Positions 16,713-25,304 of a DNA stretch of 64,000 nucleotides are shown one piece after another; position 1 is the stretch's first letter; the number at the start of each line of letters is the position of its first letter. The notes below the pieces were generated by a model. It was not told the DNA's origin and ran no database searches. It was given only the letters and a program-made list of their open reading frames with translations. The stretch lies in contig PQAO01000026.1 of the NCBI GenBank assembly GCA_003104995.1, positions 1 through 64,000 of the forward strand, in the 5' to 3' direction. The position numbers and the translations under genes were made by a program. Source of the stretch: Dehalococcoidia bacterium. Its GTDB lineage: Bacteria > Chloroflexota > Dehalococcoidia > Tepidiformales > Tepidiformaceae.

Positions 16713-17675
16713 TCAGTTGTAGTTCGCGGCGGCCTCGCGGAGCGCTGTCGCGACCGCGTCGCGAAGCTCTGGTGGCTCGATGACGGTAGCGGCGGCTCCC
16801 CAACTGAGGACCCACGGGGTGATCTCCAGGAGGCTGGGCAGCGAGACGGACAGGCGGACGCCCCCACCTGGCATGTCCTCGAGTGTTTGAGACGGGTGCC
16901 AGTAGCTCTCATGGATCCGGTTCGAAACACCGGGTGCGAAGTCGACGGTCACGTCGTAGTGAGATTCGCCGAACACCACGCCGCCCCAGCTGTTGCGCAG
17001 ACGGTCGGCAGTCTCTTCGACATCGCCCGGCTCGAATTCGTGGGCGGTTACCTCGACCTCGCTGATGCGATCGACCTTGAAGATGCGCACTTGTCCGTGT
17101 TCGGAGCTGTACCCGGCGACGTAGGTGCCGCTCTGGGTGTGGTCGAGCAGGTAGGGGTCGAGGCCGGTCGTCCGGGGCCCGGAGGCGGATGCCGAACGGT
17201 ACGTGATGGTGGCCGTATGGTTGGATGCCCAGGCCTCGGTGAGGCGACGCACGACCTCGATGTATTGCATGTTGGCGGGGAGCGCCGAGTACTCCGCCAC
17301 GGTACGGCGCATGTGGCTGGCCACCCTGGCAGGGAGCGCGTCCGCGATTTTCTCGAGGGCGGCAATCCCGTCAGGGTCGCGTTCGTCGGCCGATCGAAGC
17401 ATGAGGCGGGTGGCGAAATACACGGCCCGGGACTCGTGCAACGTCAGGCGCACTGGACCGAAGACGACATTGGCGCCCTCCATGATCCGCCAGCGGCGGT
17501 TCTCATAGATCAGCGGCACGTTTAGCTCGGAATCGAGCGCGAGGAGATCGCGCTGGATCGTGCGCTGGCTGTAGCCGAGTTCTTTGGCGAGTTCGGAAGC
17601 GCTAAGGCTGCCGCGCTTCACGAAGAGGTCGCGGATCCGGACCAATCGCGTGGAACGTCGTGTTTGTTCGGTCAT
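16713..17675 (-). CDS. HTH-WYL transcriptional regulator
   Basis: 320 residues. The N-terminal winged helix is RLVRIRDLFVKRGSLSASEL to QRTIQRDLLALDSELN (about 8-52). The WYL domain is recognisable in the middle (YRSASASGPRTTGLDPYLLDHTQSGTYVAGYSSEHGQVRIFKVDRI) and a WCX-like C-terminal extension closes the protein. The ATG at 17675 follows AGAGGTGA by 5 bases. Proteins of this type bind nucleic-acid or nucleotide ligands through the WYL domain. An inverted repeat upstream (17738-17760) is a candidate operator for autoregulation. Confidence 0.85.
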   Translation of the reverse strand: MTEQTRRSTRLVRIRDLFVKRGSLSASELAKELGYSQRTIQRDLLALDSELNVPLIYENRRWRIMEGANVVFGPVRLTLHESRAVYFATRLMLRSADERDPDGIAALEKIADALPARVASHMRRTVAEYSALPANMQYIEVVRRLTEAWASNHTATITYRSASASGPRTTGLDPYLLDHTQSGTYVAGYSSEHGQVRIFKVDRISEVEVTAHEFEPGDVEETADRLRNSWGGVVFGESHYDVTVDFAPGVSNRIHESYWHPSQTLEDMPGGGVRLSVSLPSLLEITPWVLSWGAAATVIEPPELRDAVATALREAAANYN

Positions 17676-17737
17676 GCCGCTCACCTCTGGGCGAGTAACT
17701 TGGCTCCTGCCAGGAGTTGCCAGGAAAGTACCCTGCC

Positions 17738-17760
17738 TTCGCGACAGAATGTGTCGCGAA
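17738..17760. promoter_or_regulatory. 9-bp inverted repeat, candidate WYL operator
   Basis: TTCGCGACA, 5-base spacer GAATG, TGTCGCGAA: a perfect 9-bp inverted repeat in the divergent region between the WYL regulator (minus) and the DUF3090 gene (plus). A weaker pair ACGTA..TACGT follows within 30 bases. The position fits control of one or both genes. Confidence 0.5.
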
Positions 17761-17895
17761 TGGCCCCAAAACGTATGTGTTACGTGAATTTTCGGTCGTT
17801 GGGGCGGTAGCGTACAGATGTCACCTGCTTGTGCTCCTCGGAGGAGGGACGGCTGCACCGCGAGCGACGAAATCGCGCTGGTCACCTAGGATCGG

Positions 17896-18414
17896 ATGCA
17901 CATGCCAGGAACACGCGACTTTGGACCACTCATCCACATCTCCGCAGAGGCGATCGGCCAGCCGGGCCAGCGGCGCTTCCGCCTCCGAGCAATGAACGAC
18001 TCCGGGGAGACCGCCACGCTGTGGATCGAGAAGGAGCAACTGGCCGCCCTGGGCGACGCCATCGACACCGTATTGAAGGATGAGGGCTACGCCTATCAGC
18101 GGCTGCCGCTCGACGACGCACAGCCCGAAGCCGTGCTCCCGCTGAACGCACTCGTGGAGCTGCAACTCACCCAGCTCTCGATGGCCGTAAACACCGAAGC
18201 CCAGCGCATCGTGCTCATCGCCGCGGACGGTCCACCAGGCGCCGAGGACACCCACGGCGCGACCATGGAATTCGACTACCGGCGCGGGTTCGAGCTCCGC
18301 CGGCAGATCAGGGAAGTCGTTTCCGCCGGCCGGCCTGCCTGCCCCCTGTGCACCGCCCCAATGGATCCGTCGGGTCACGTGTGCGTGAAGACCAACGGCC
18401 ACCATCCCCACTAA
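17896..18414 (+). CDS. DUF3090 family protein
   Basis: 172 residues, matching the DUF3090/TIGR03847 family known from Actinobacteria and Chloroflexota: an FGPLIHISAEAIGQPGQRRFRL start, a central LWIEKEQLAALGDAID segment, and a C-terminal zinc-ribbon-like CPLCTAPMDPSGHVC. The function is unknown; in Actinobacteria it usually lies beside a MSMEG_4193-type phosphoglycerate mutase and a kinase-like SCO1664 gene. Those partners are not adjacent here. An ATG at 17902 is an equally good start. Confidence 0.85.
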   Translation: MHMPGTRDFGPLIHISAEAIGQPGQRRFRLRAMNDSGETATLWIEKEQLAALGDAIDTVLKDEGYAYQRLPLDDAQPEAVLPLNALVELQLTQLSMAVNTEAQRIVLIAADGPPGAEDTHGATMEFDYRRGFELRRQIREVVSAGRPACPLCTAPMDPSGHVCVKTNGHHPH

Positions 18415-18442
18415 GCGGCGCGTTCTGGCCTAGAATCCGCCC

Positions 18443-19906
18443 ATGCCTGTAGACATTGTCATTCGCAACGCGCGCGTCATCGATGGTTCCGGCTCGGCTC
18501 CGTTCGAAGCCGATGTCGAGGTGAAGGACGGGCGCATAGCCCGGGTGGGCACCGCGGGGACAGGCGCAAGAGAGATCGATGCAAAGGGCCAGGTGCTCTG
18601 TCCCGGGTTCGTCGACACCCACTCGCACGACGACGGCGCCTTTCTTCGCCATCCCGGCATGGCGTTCAAACTCGCCCAGGGCGTCACAACGGACATCAGC
18701 GGGAACTGCGGATTCAGCACCATCCCCAACGAACCCGGGCGGGAATACATGCCGGGCGATATCTCCGGCCCGGGCGCGGAATGGACCGACCTCGACTCCT
18801 ACTTCGAGGCCTGCGCTGCGAAGAAACCGGCGATCAACAACGCCATGCTCGTCGGGCACAATCGCGTCCGGGCTCACGTGGTGGGCCTCGAAAAGCGCGC
18901 CGCAACCGCGGAGGAGATCGCCGCGATGCGCGGCCATGTGGCCCGGGCCATGGAACAGGGCGCGGTCGGCTTCTCCACGGGCCTGATCTACGAACCCGGG
19001 CGCTACAGCACCACTGACGAGGTGGTTGCACTGGCGAGCGAGTGCACGGCCTACGCCGGCATCTACGCGACCCACATGCGCAACGAGGGCGACAAGCTGC
19101 TCGAAGCCGTGGCGGAGGCGATGCACATCGCCCGCGAAGCCCACATCCCGCTGCATATCTCCCACCACAAGGCGGCCGGGCGGCGGAACTGGGGCCGCGT
19201 GAAGGACTCCCTTGCCATGGTCGACGCCGCCAACGCCGAGGGCATGGACATCACCCTCGATGTCTATCCCTACACGGCGGGCAGCGGCCCGATGTGGCAG
19301 TACGTGAACCTGGACAACATCGACAGCGAGTGGGCCATGGGCGTGATGATCGCCAGTTGTCCCGACTACCGCGAGTTCGAGGGCCGCATGGTGCCGGACA
19401 TCGCGAAGGACCGTGGCTGGACGATCGAGGACACGGTCCGCGAGATTGTGACCAGCCCGCAGGGGCGCCAGGTCATCTGCATCCACTTCATCATCGACGA
19501 AGCAGACATCGAGACGAACCTGCGCCATCCCAGGATGTTGATCGGCTCGGACGGCATTCCGCAGCTGCGCGGGATGCCCCACCCGCGCCTCTTCGGGACG
19601 ATGCCCCGCGTGCTCGCGCGTTATGTCCGCGAACGCAAGGTGCTCTCGCTCGAAGAAGCCGTCCGCAGGATGACGAGCGCCTCGTGCGAGCGGTTTGGGC
19701 TGGTGGACCGGGGACTCGTGAAAGAGGGCTACTGGGCCGACCTGGTGCTCTTCGACCCGGACACCGTCCAGGACCTGGCGACCTATGAAGACCCGAAGCA
19801 AGAACCAGCCGGCATCTCGATGGTGATGGTCAACGGCCAGGTCGCCTGCGACGACGGCAAGCATACGGGCGTGGGCTCCGGCCGGGCGCTGCGTTTCAAG
19901 CGGTGA
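18443..19906 (+). CDS. N-acyl-D-amino-acid deacylase (D-aminoacylase)
   Basis: 487-residue amidohydrolase of the D-aminoacylase subgroup. It has a VIRNARVIDGSG start, metal motif DTHSHDD (His60, His62), SGNCGFS with the bridging Cys near 89, then THMRNEG and ISHHKAAG metal-binding His positions, and a late GSDGIPQ Asp. It hydrolyses N-acyl-D-amino acids or cleaves N-terminal D-residues, consistent with the peptide-degrading genes nearby. The start is well placed at 18443. Confidence 0.9.
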   Translation: MPVDIVIRNARVIDGSGSAPFEADVEVKDGRIARVGTAGTGAREIDAKGQVLCPGFVDTHSHDDGAFLRHPGMAFKLAQGVTTDISGNCGFSTIPNEPGREYMPGDISGPGAEWTDLDSYFEACAAKKPAINNAMLVGHNRVRAHVVGLEKRAATAEEIAAMRGHVARAMEQGAVGFSTGLIYEPGRYSTTDEVVALASECTAYAGIYATHMRNEGDKLLEAVAEAMHIAREAHIPLHISHHKAAGRRNWGRVKDSLAMVDAANAEGMDITLDVYPYTAGSGPMWQYVNLDNIDSEWAMGVMIASCPDYREFEGRMVPDIAKDRGWTIEDTVREIVTSPQGRQVICIHFIIDEADIETNLRHPRMLIGSDGIPQLRGMPHPRLFGTMPRVLARYVRERKVLSLEEAVRRMTSASCERFGLVDRGLVKEGYWADLVLFDPDTVQDLATYEDPKQEPAGISMVMVNGQVACDDGKHTGVGSGRALRFKR

Positions 19907-19978
19907 GGGCGCGGCGACGCTCCTCGCCGTCCGGCACCGTATAGTCAGGGATACAACCTGACTCTGGAGAGCCCCCCA

Positions 19979-20884
19979 ATGCAGATGCCTGCAGTTTCCC
20001 TCGCCGCCGCCCCTGGCCGCCGAAAGTGGACCGTCGAAACGGCCCAGAAGCTCGAAAAAGCTGGCTTCCAGGGCATCTACTGCGCCAGTTTCGGCGATGG
20101 CATGGGCCTCTGCCTCTCCATCGCCCACGCCACCAACGAAATCAAGTTCGGTACGTCCATCCTGCCCATCTACTACCGGGTGCCCTTCGACCTCGCGCAG
20201 TCGGCAGCCTACATCCACGAAATCAGCGACGGCCGGTTCTACCTGGGTATTGGTGTTAGCCACGCCCCCGCCAACGCCCGCCTCGGCGTCCAGACCGGCA
20301 AGCCGCTCAGCGACATGCGCAGTTATGTGGAGAAGATGCGCGCGGCCGCGCAGCAGACGGGCCCCCTCCCCCCGATCGTCCTCGCCACGCTCCGCAAGAA
20401 GATGGTCCAGCTCTCGGTCGAAATCGCCGAAGGCGCAGTCTGGGCGAATGCGTCGCGCTCGCATGTGCCGGACTCGCTCTCCCTCATCCCCGAGGAGAAG
20501 CGGAACGGCGATTTCTTCATCGGAGACATGATCCCGACCTGCATCGATGACAACGACCCGGCGGCCGCCGCGAACGTCATGAAGCGCACGCTCACCGGTT
20601 ACGTCATGCTCCCGAACTACCGCAACTACTGGAAGGAAGCGGGCTACACCGAGGAGATGGAAGCCATCGAGGCCGCCCTCGCCCGGGGTGACCGCGACGC
20701 CCTGCCTGGCCTGATGACCGATCGCTGGCTCTCCGATGCGACCCTCTACGGCACGAAGAAGCAGGTGATGGAAGGCCTCGAAGCGTGGTTCGGCGCGGGC
20801 ATGAAGACGCCAATCCTCGTGCCGTCGTCCACCAGCGGCGGCCAGGTGAAGGCGTTCGACGAGCTCTTCGCGGCCTTCGCCTGA
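19979..20884 (+). CDS. LLM class flavin/F420-dependent oxidoreductase
   Basis: 301-residue luciferase-like TIM barrel. AQKLEKAGFQGIYC at the N-terminus, IKFGTSILPIYYRVPFDLAQ and the ISDGRFYLGIGVSH block (about 82-95) are typical of the F420-dependent LLM group. It probably binds F420 or FMN in the barrel and reduces or oxidises a small organic substrate, which cannot be identified. It lies between the D-aminoacylase and the phosphatase, each separated by 30-70 bases. Confidence 0.88.
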   Translation: MQMPAVSLAAAPGRRKWTVETAQKLEKAGFQGIYCASFGDGMGLCLSIAHATNEIKFGTSILPIYYRVPFDLAQSAAYIHEISDGRFYLGIGVSHAPANARLGVQTGKPLSDMRSYVEKMRAAAQQTGPLPPIVLATLRKKMVQLSVEIAEGAVWANASRSHVPDSLSLIPEEKRNGDFFIGDMIPTCIDDNDPAAAANVMKRTLTGYVMLPNYRNYWKEAGYTEEMEAIEAALARGDRDALPGLMTDRWLSDATLYGTKKQVMEGLEAWFGAGMKTPILVPSSTSGGQVKAFDELFAAFA

Positions 20885-20912
20885 GGTGCCTCGCCCGGGC
20901 TGAGCGGGCACA

Positions 20913-21689
20913 ATGGTATTGATGCTCGCCGAAGAACTCCGGATTGCCATCGAGGCCGCGCGAATCGCCGGCGGGGAAGTGGCGCGCCTCCAGCGCGACG
21001 GTGTCCGTTACGGCCGCAAGGAAGGCTGGGAGCTCGTCTCCGAGGCCGACATCCGCGCGGCCGAGATCCTCCATGAGACGCTGACAAAGGCCTTCCCCGG
21101 GGATGGCTGGCTGAGCGAGGAGCACACCGACACGGCCCACCGCCTGGGGCGTGAGCGGGTCTGGATCGTCGACCCCATCGATGGCACGCGGGAATACCTG
21201 CAAGGCATCCCCGAGTATGCGATCTCGATCGGCCTCGCCATCGGCGGCCGGCCGGCGCTCGGCGTCGTTCACAACCCGGCAACCGGTGAGATCTTCGCGG
21301 CCGAGTGCCTCACCGCCCTCGAACGCGCCCCCACCGAGCCGACCGGCCGGCCATTCGATGTGCTCGTGGGGAGGGGCGAGAAGGCTCACGACGACGTGCC
21401 GCCGCTTCCCCCGGGCGCCAACGCGCGGGGCGTCGGGAGTGTCGCCTACCGGCTGGCCCTCCTGGCCGAGGGGCGAGGAAATGCTGTCCTCACCGGCTTC
21501 GGCCGGTCCGAGTGGGACGTGGCGGCCGGAGCCGCGCTCTGCATCGCATCGGGGCTGCGGGTAACTGGCGTGCTCGGCGACCCGCTTGCGTTCAACCAGG
21601 CCGCGCCCCATGTGCGCGGCCTCCTCGCCGCCGAACCGGGGCTGCACAGCCAGCTCGAGACCTTCTTCCAGCAGTACCGTCTCGACTGA
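20913..21689 (+). CDS. inositol-monophosphatase family phosphatase (CysQ/SuhB-like)
   Basis: 258 residues with the Li-sensitive phosphatase motifs: Glu pair in LSEEHTD (69-70), WIVDPIDGTREY at 84-95 (Asp87, Asp90) and SEWDVAAGAAL near 200-210. The fold acts on inositol phosphates, 3'-phosphoadenosine-5'-phosphate or fructose bisphosphate; the WIVDPIDGTREY variant is common in CysQ-like 3'(2'),5'-bisphosphate nucleotidases, which I favour. ATG codons at 20913 and 20922 are both possible. Confidence 0.85.
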   Translation: MVLMLAEELRIAIEAARIAGGEVARLQRDGVRYGRKEGWELVSEADIRAAEILHETLTKAFPGDGWLSEEHTDTAHRLGRERVWIVDPIDGTREYLQGIPEYAISIGLAIGGRPALGVVHNPATGEIFAAECLTALERAPTEPTGRPFDVLVGRGEKAHDDVPPLPPGANARGVGSVAYRLALLAEGRGNAVLTGFGRSEWDVAAGAALCIASGLRVTGVLGDPLAFNQAAPHVRGLLAAEPGLHSQLETFFQQYRLD

Positions 21690-21716
21690 GGACACCTGGC
21701 TTTGGGGCGAAGGCCA

Positions 21717-23039
21717 TCAACGTGGCTGCGGGATGGCCGCGAGCCGCACCCAGAGTCCCGGCTCGCCCTGCGTGTCAGTTACAAAGGTCCGCGTCGCGAC
21801 GAACAGGCCGAGCAAGCGCACTGAGTCCGCCACCGCCACGATGCCAGGCCGTTCCCAGGCGGGCACCTTCTCGTTGACCAGCATGTCGGAGACCTTGCGC
21901 TCCACACCGTGCCAAATCATCCGTTCCCCCGGCTGTAGCGACCGTACACGGAGCGCGCCCGTCGATGTCCCTGCCGCAAGAGCGATGACGGGGCTTCCCG
22001 GTGTGGGATCGACCTCGCTGGTCAGCACGTCCACGCGCCATGGCCCGGCACGCGTGCTTCCCGGCACATTCAGCACTGCCGCGGGCAACGGGTCGACAGG
22101 TTCGAGCCTCGGACCAAGCCGAATAACGCCGCACGAGGCTTCCACGACTGTATCGCCGAAGTGCACCGTGCCAGTCCCCTTCGCGAGCACCGCGCGCAGG
22201 TTCGCCACGCGAGTCCGGTTCACATCCGGCTTCAGGTGGTAGAAGGCGGCTTCGCGCTCGATTACCAGGGTGAGCGCCTCCGAGGGCAGTTCCCTGAATG
22301 GGCCTAACGCGAAGATCGCCCCGACCGGCCCGCGCTCGCGCGGCTGCACCTCAAACGAACGTTTCTCGATGAGCGAGAACGCCTCGCGGGCGCTTTCGGC
22401 GAGGCCGCGCAGCGCGGCCTCCACCGAGGGATTCAGCGCGCGCAACTGCTCCAGCACGGTCCCCCGTACGCGGTTCCGCGTGTAGGAAAGGTCGGCGTTG
22501 CTCGGGTCGACGATGGGCGTGATGCCGAATTCTGCGCAAATGGCTTCGGTATCCGCCCGCGCCACCCCCAGCAGGGGCCGTACAAGCCTGCGCTCGGGCG
22601 CGCCGGGCACGCCGGCCACTGGCAGCATCCCCCTGATGCCCCGCACCCCGCTCCCGCGGACGATACGCATCAGGACCGTCTCGGCCTGATCGTCGGCGGT
22701 GTGCCCCGTGGCGATGCAGTCCGCGCCTTCTTTCCCGGCCGCGAACGCAAGGAACTGGTAGCGCATCATCCGCGCGGTTTCCTCGATCCCCTGGCGCTGC
22801 TTCGCCGCCACCGCCGCGACGTCGCCTTCGCCGGTTACGCACTCAACGTCCAGGTTCGCGCAGAGCTTCCGCACGGCGTCCATGTCGGCAGCCGACTCTG
22901 GCCGAAGCTTGTGGTCGAAATGCACCGCTTCGACTTCGAACCCGAACCGTTCCCGAAGCCCGAGCAGTACCAGCAGGCAGGCCACCGAGTCGGCTCCGCC
23001 GGATACAGCGGCCAGTACTTTGGAAACGCGGCGGAACAT
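21717..23039 (-). CDS. tilS: tRNA(Ile)-lysidine synthase
   Basis: Modifies C34 of tRNA-Ile(CAU) to lysidine, switching its codon reading from AUG to AUA. The ATP-binding PP-loop SGGADS is at 13-18; HFDHKLRP, GIEETARMMRYQFL and ATGHTADDQAETVLMRIVRGSG follow in family order. Then come the TilS substrate-binding region and a C-terminal domain ending around VRLLGLFVATR, giving 440 residues. The ATG at 23039 is the only canonical start after the ftsB-like gene, although its ribosome-binding site is weak. Confidence 0.9.
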   Translation of the reverse strand: MFRRVSKVLAAVSGGADSVACLLVLLGLRERFGFEVEAVHFDHKLRPESAADMDAVRKLCANLDVECVTGEGDVAAVAAKQRQGIEETARMMRYQFLAFAAGKEGADCIATGHTADDQAETVLMRIVRGSGVRGIRGMLPVAGVPGAPERRLVRPLLGVARADTEAICAEFGITPIVDPSNADLSYTRNRVRGTVLEQLRALNPSVEAALRGLAESAREAFSLIEKRSFEVQPRERGPVGAIFALGPFRELPSEALTLVIEREAAFYHLKPDVNRTRVANLRAVLAKGTGTVHFGDTVVEASCGVIRLGPRLEPVDPLPAAVLNVPGSTRAGPWRVDVLTSEVDPTPGSPVIALAAGTSTGALRVRSLQPGERMIWHGVERKVSDMLVNEKVPAWERPGIVAVADSVRLLGLFVATRTFVTDTQGEPGLWVRLAAIPQPR

Positions 23040-23094
23040 TCGCTCGCGGGCGGCCAGCGCAACAACTTCCCTGGAAACGCGATCGAAAACCGGC

Positions 23095-23436
23095 CTAGCG
23101 GGGGAAGAGTCGCTCCCACCAGGACCCGGTGGGGTTCCCGTCGTCTCGGACCGGGGGGCTGGTGACCACAAAGGGGACTTCTCCATCGCGGATGTAACCG
23201 AGCTGGCGGCGGGCTTCCTGTTCAACGTACGCGTCGGAGGCGACGTAGTCGCGCACCGCTTCCAGGTAGGCCTTCCGGTCTTCCAGTTCCTGCAGGCGAA
23301 GCTCTGCCTGTGCACGGTCGTCGTTGAGCTGCTGGTTGCGGATCCAGCCTGTGGCCGCCGTGTACGCAAAGTACCCGGCGACGGCCAGGCACGCGATGAC
23401 GACTAAGCGGGTGCGGGTACCCTGAAGCGCTCCCAT
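23095..23436 (-). CDS. FtsB/DivIC-family septum protein
   Basis: 113 residues: a short cytoplasmic start, one transmembrane helix (about 11-29, VVIACLAVAGYFAYTAATGW), a coiled coil (about 34-62, rich in Gln, Glu, Leu and Arg) and a YVEQEARRQLGYIRDGE segment that matches the conserved end of FtsB/DivIC proteins. A divisome bridging role is inferred. It lies just upstream of tilS on the same strand, an arrangement known from several phyla. Confidence 0.85.
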   Translation of the reverse strand: MGALQGTRTRLVVIACLAVAGYFAYTAATGWIRNQQLNDDRAQAELRLQELEDRKAYLEAVRDYVASDAYVEQEARRQLGYIRDGEVPFVVTSPPVRDDGNPTGSWWERLFPR

Positions 23437-23445
23437 ACGCTGTCG

Positions 23446-24084
23446 TCACACGCTACGCGCAGCAGGGACAAGATTCAAGGCATCAAGATGGCAGACATCG
23501 TTGAGCCGCCGTACGGCCACACGCCCATTCCGGAGTGTTACCGCCGTGATGGAGGCAAGATCCATCTGGAAGGCGCGAAAGTTCTCCAGCGGCACCTCCA
23601 GCAGTGCGCAGAGCAGCGCCTTCAGCACGAAGTTGTGGGAAACCAGCACCACCTCTCCAGCCTCCAACGAGTGGAGTTCGGACAGGATCGGCGCCAGGCG
23701 GTCCGCTACGTCGCGGAGACTCTCGCCGCCCGGCAGCGTCGTGTCGACTGCGTGGGGCCCGGACCAGAGTCGTATGAACTCTGGAAAGCGGGCCCGCATG
23801 TCGGCAAAGTCGAGTCCCTCGGTTTCCCCAACATCCATTTCCGTGAGTGCCTCACGGATCTCCACCGGCACGCCGGTGGTGGCCGAGATGGCCCCGGCGA
23901 CTTCCCTCGCGCGGACCAGCGGGCTTGAGAGGATGCGCCCGACGGGCACCGCCGCGAAGGCTGTTCCGACGGCCTGCGCCTGGCGCTCTCCCAGCTCGGT
24001 CAGTGGAACATCAGCCTGGCCGAGGCCCTTCCCGTCGCGGTTGAACGCAGTCTCGCCGTGCCGAACCAGGTGAAGGGTGGTCAC
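23446..24084 (-). CDS. histidine phosphatase family protein
   Basis: 212-residue phosphoglycerate-mutase-like enzyme with the phospho-His motif LVRHGET at 6-12, SSPLVRARE around 53-61, an EMDVGETEGLDF acid region and the second catalytic His in VLVSHNFVLKAL near 149. Candidates are CobC-like alpha-ribazole phosphatase, a broad-range phosphatase, or phosphoglycerate mutase. The GTG start overlaps the stop of the upstream acetyltransferase gene (GTGA). Confidence 0.87.
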   Translation of the reverse strand: MTTLHLVRHGETAFNRDGKGLGQADVPLTELGERQAQAVGTAFAAVPVGRILSSPLVRAREVAGAISATTGVPVEIREALTEMDVGETEGLDFADMRARFPEFIRLWSGPHAVDTTLPGGESLRDVADRLAPILSELHSLEAGEVVLVSHNFVLKALLCALLEVPLENFRAFQMDLASITAVTLRNGRVAVRRLNDVCHLDALNLVPAARSV

Positions 24085-24602
24085 GCATCCCGCTCCGGGG
24101 CGCTAAGCGGCGCCCACAAACGGGAGATGAACGGCGAGAACCCGATCGAACGCCAGAACGCGGCCGCAGCCTCGTCAGCCGTGATCACGGTCATCTCGAA
24201 ATGAGAGACGCCGTCGACCTGCTGAGCCCAGCCTGCGACCGCCTCGAACAGCGCCCGTGCGATTCCCCGCCGGCGATAGCCGTCATCGACGTAGAGGTAG
24301 CCGATGGTGGCGTGCCGCTGAGGCAGGCGGTCCGGCTGGTTCGCCTCGACGCCGCCGCTGATGAACCCCACGAGCCGCCCGTCCGTCTCGGCAACAAACG
24401 CGGCGGATGTCTTGCGCGCCAACATCTGCTCGAAGTCGGCGATGAACTCCCGCTGGGAGATGGGAACCGGAACGATCCGGCGGTCGATTGATGCGTTGTG
24501 TTCGCGCGCCCGCTGCCACGCACCAAAGAGCCCCGGACCGTCTGCTGCTGCCGCTGGCCTGACGCGGACCGCGCCTACTGGTACTGCCCGTAACGACGCC
24601 AT
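24081..24602 (-). CDS. GNAT family N-acetyltransferase
   Basis: 173 residues. The acetyl-CoA site is visible as YLYVDDGYRRRGIARALFEA (about 100-119, with R-R-x-G-I-A), followed by the FWRSIGFSP strand-turn. The substrate is unknown. The ATG at 24602 has GAGGG 5 bases upstream and overlaps the end of the DUF2344 gene by 28 bases, so it is co-translated within the long minus-strand run. Confidence 0.82.
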   Translation of the reverse strand: MASLRAVPVGAVRVRPAAAADGPGLFGAWQRAREHNASIDRRIVPVPISQREFIADFEQMLARKTSAAFVAETDGRLVGFISGGVEANQPDRLPQRHATIGYLYVDDGYRRRGIARALFEAVAGWAQQVDGVSHFEMTVITADEAAAAFWRSIGFSPFISRLWAPLSAPERDA

Positions 24603-25264
24603 AGTTCCCTCGCCTGTGAGCGTTCGTCGAGGACGATACCATCCCGAATGATCGGCCCGCACTCCTGACCCGGGAAGAGGGCTGCAGCGATGGCTTCAGG
24701 CCGCGCGGTGAGCAACTGATCCGCCTGCATCCGCATCGAGAGGACCACCCCGCCGTCCGCCGGGCGCCAGCGCAACCACGCCGTGGCGGTGCGCAGGTCG
24801 TACTCGCGGATACGTTCTCCCCGCTCTTCGCGCCAGGGAATCGTCTCACGCTGGTTGAACTGCTGGATGGCGGCCTCCGCCTCAGCGGGTTGGAGCCCGG
24901 GCATGGCCATGCTGTAGTCCGCCCAGAGCATGGCGGCCTGTGGCGGCGGAGCGTTGAGCGCCACTTCCTCCACCGCGACAACGGCCAGGTCCTCCGTGGA
25001 TTCCACCCGGAGGCGGCGGGCGAATTCGTCGATCGGCACCCGCTCATCGAGCGTCACGTCCATGACTTCGCGCTCTGCAGTGAACCCCACCGGCAGCGGC
25101 GAAGCGAACGCCAGCTTAGGATGTGGTGTAAACCCCTGCGAGTACGACAGCGGCAGCTCCGCGCGCCGGATTGCGCGCTCCCAGAACCGAAGCACATCCA
25201 GGTGCGAGATGTAGCGGACGCGGTCGCCCTTCCGAAACCAGACGCGGATGCGCTGTGAACTCAT
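24575..25264 (-). CDS. DUF2344 / TIGR03936 family protein
   Basis: 229 residues beginning with the family hallmark RIRVWFRKGDRVRYISHLD and then AELPLSYSQGFTPHPKLAFASPLPVG. The family is normally adjacent to, or fused with, a TIGR03960 radical-SAM protein and is thought to take part in RNA modification or ribosome-related processes. No radical-SAM partner is visible within this window, which is notable. Confidence 0.88.
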   Translation of the reverse strand: MSSQRIRVWFRKGDRVRYISHLDVLRFWERAIRRAELPLSYSQGFTPHPKLAFASPLPVGFTAEREVMDVTLDERVPIDEFARRLRVESTEDLAVVAVEEVALNAPPPQAAMLWADYSMAMPGLQPAEAEAAIQQFNQRETIPWREERGERIREYDLRTATAWLRWRPADGGVVLSMRMQADQLLTARPEAIAAALFPGQECGPIIRDGIVLDERSQARELWRRYGQYQ

Positions 25265-25304
25265 TCGCTCGATGGTACCACGGGGCTCGGCGCGTGCCCG
25301 GCGG

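Noticed and set aside
18308-20950. An 880-codon minus-strand frame across the D-aminoacylase and LLM genes
   Set aside because: It covers two convincing plus-strand enzymes and their intergenic gap; the composition is that of an antisense frame.
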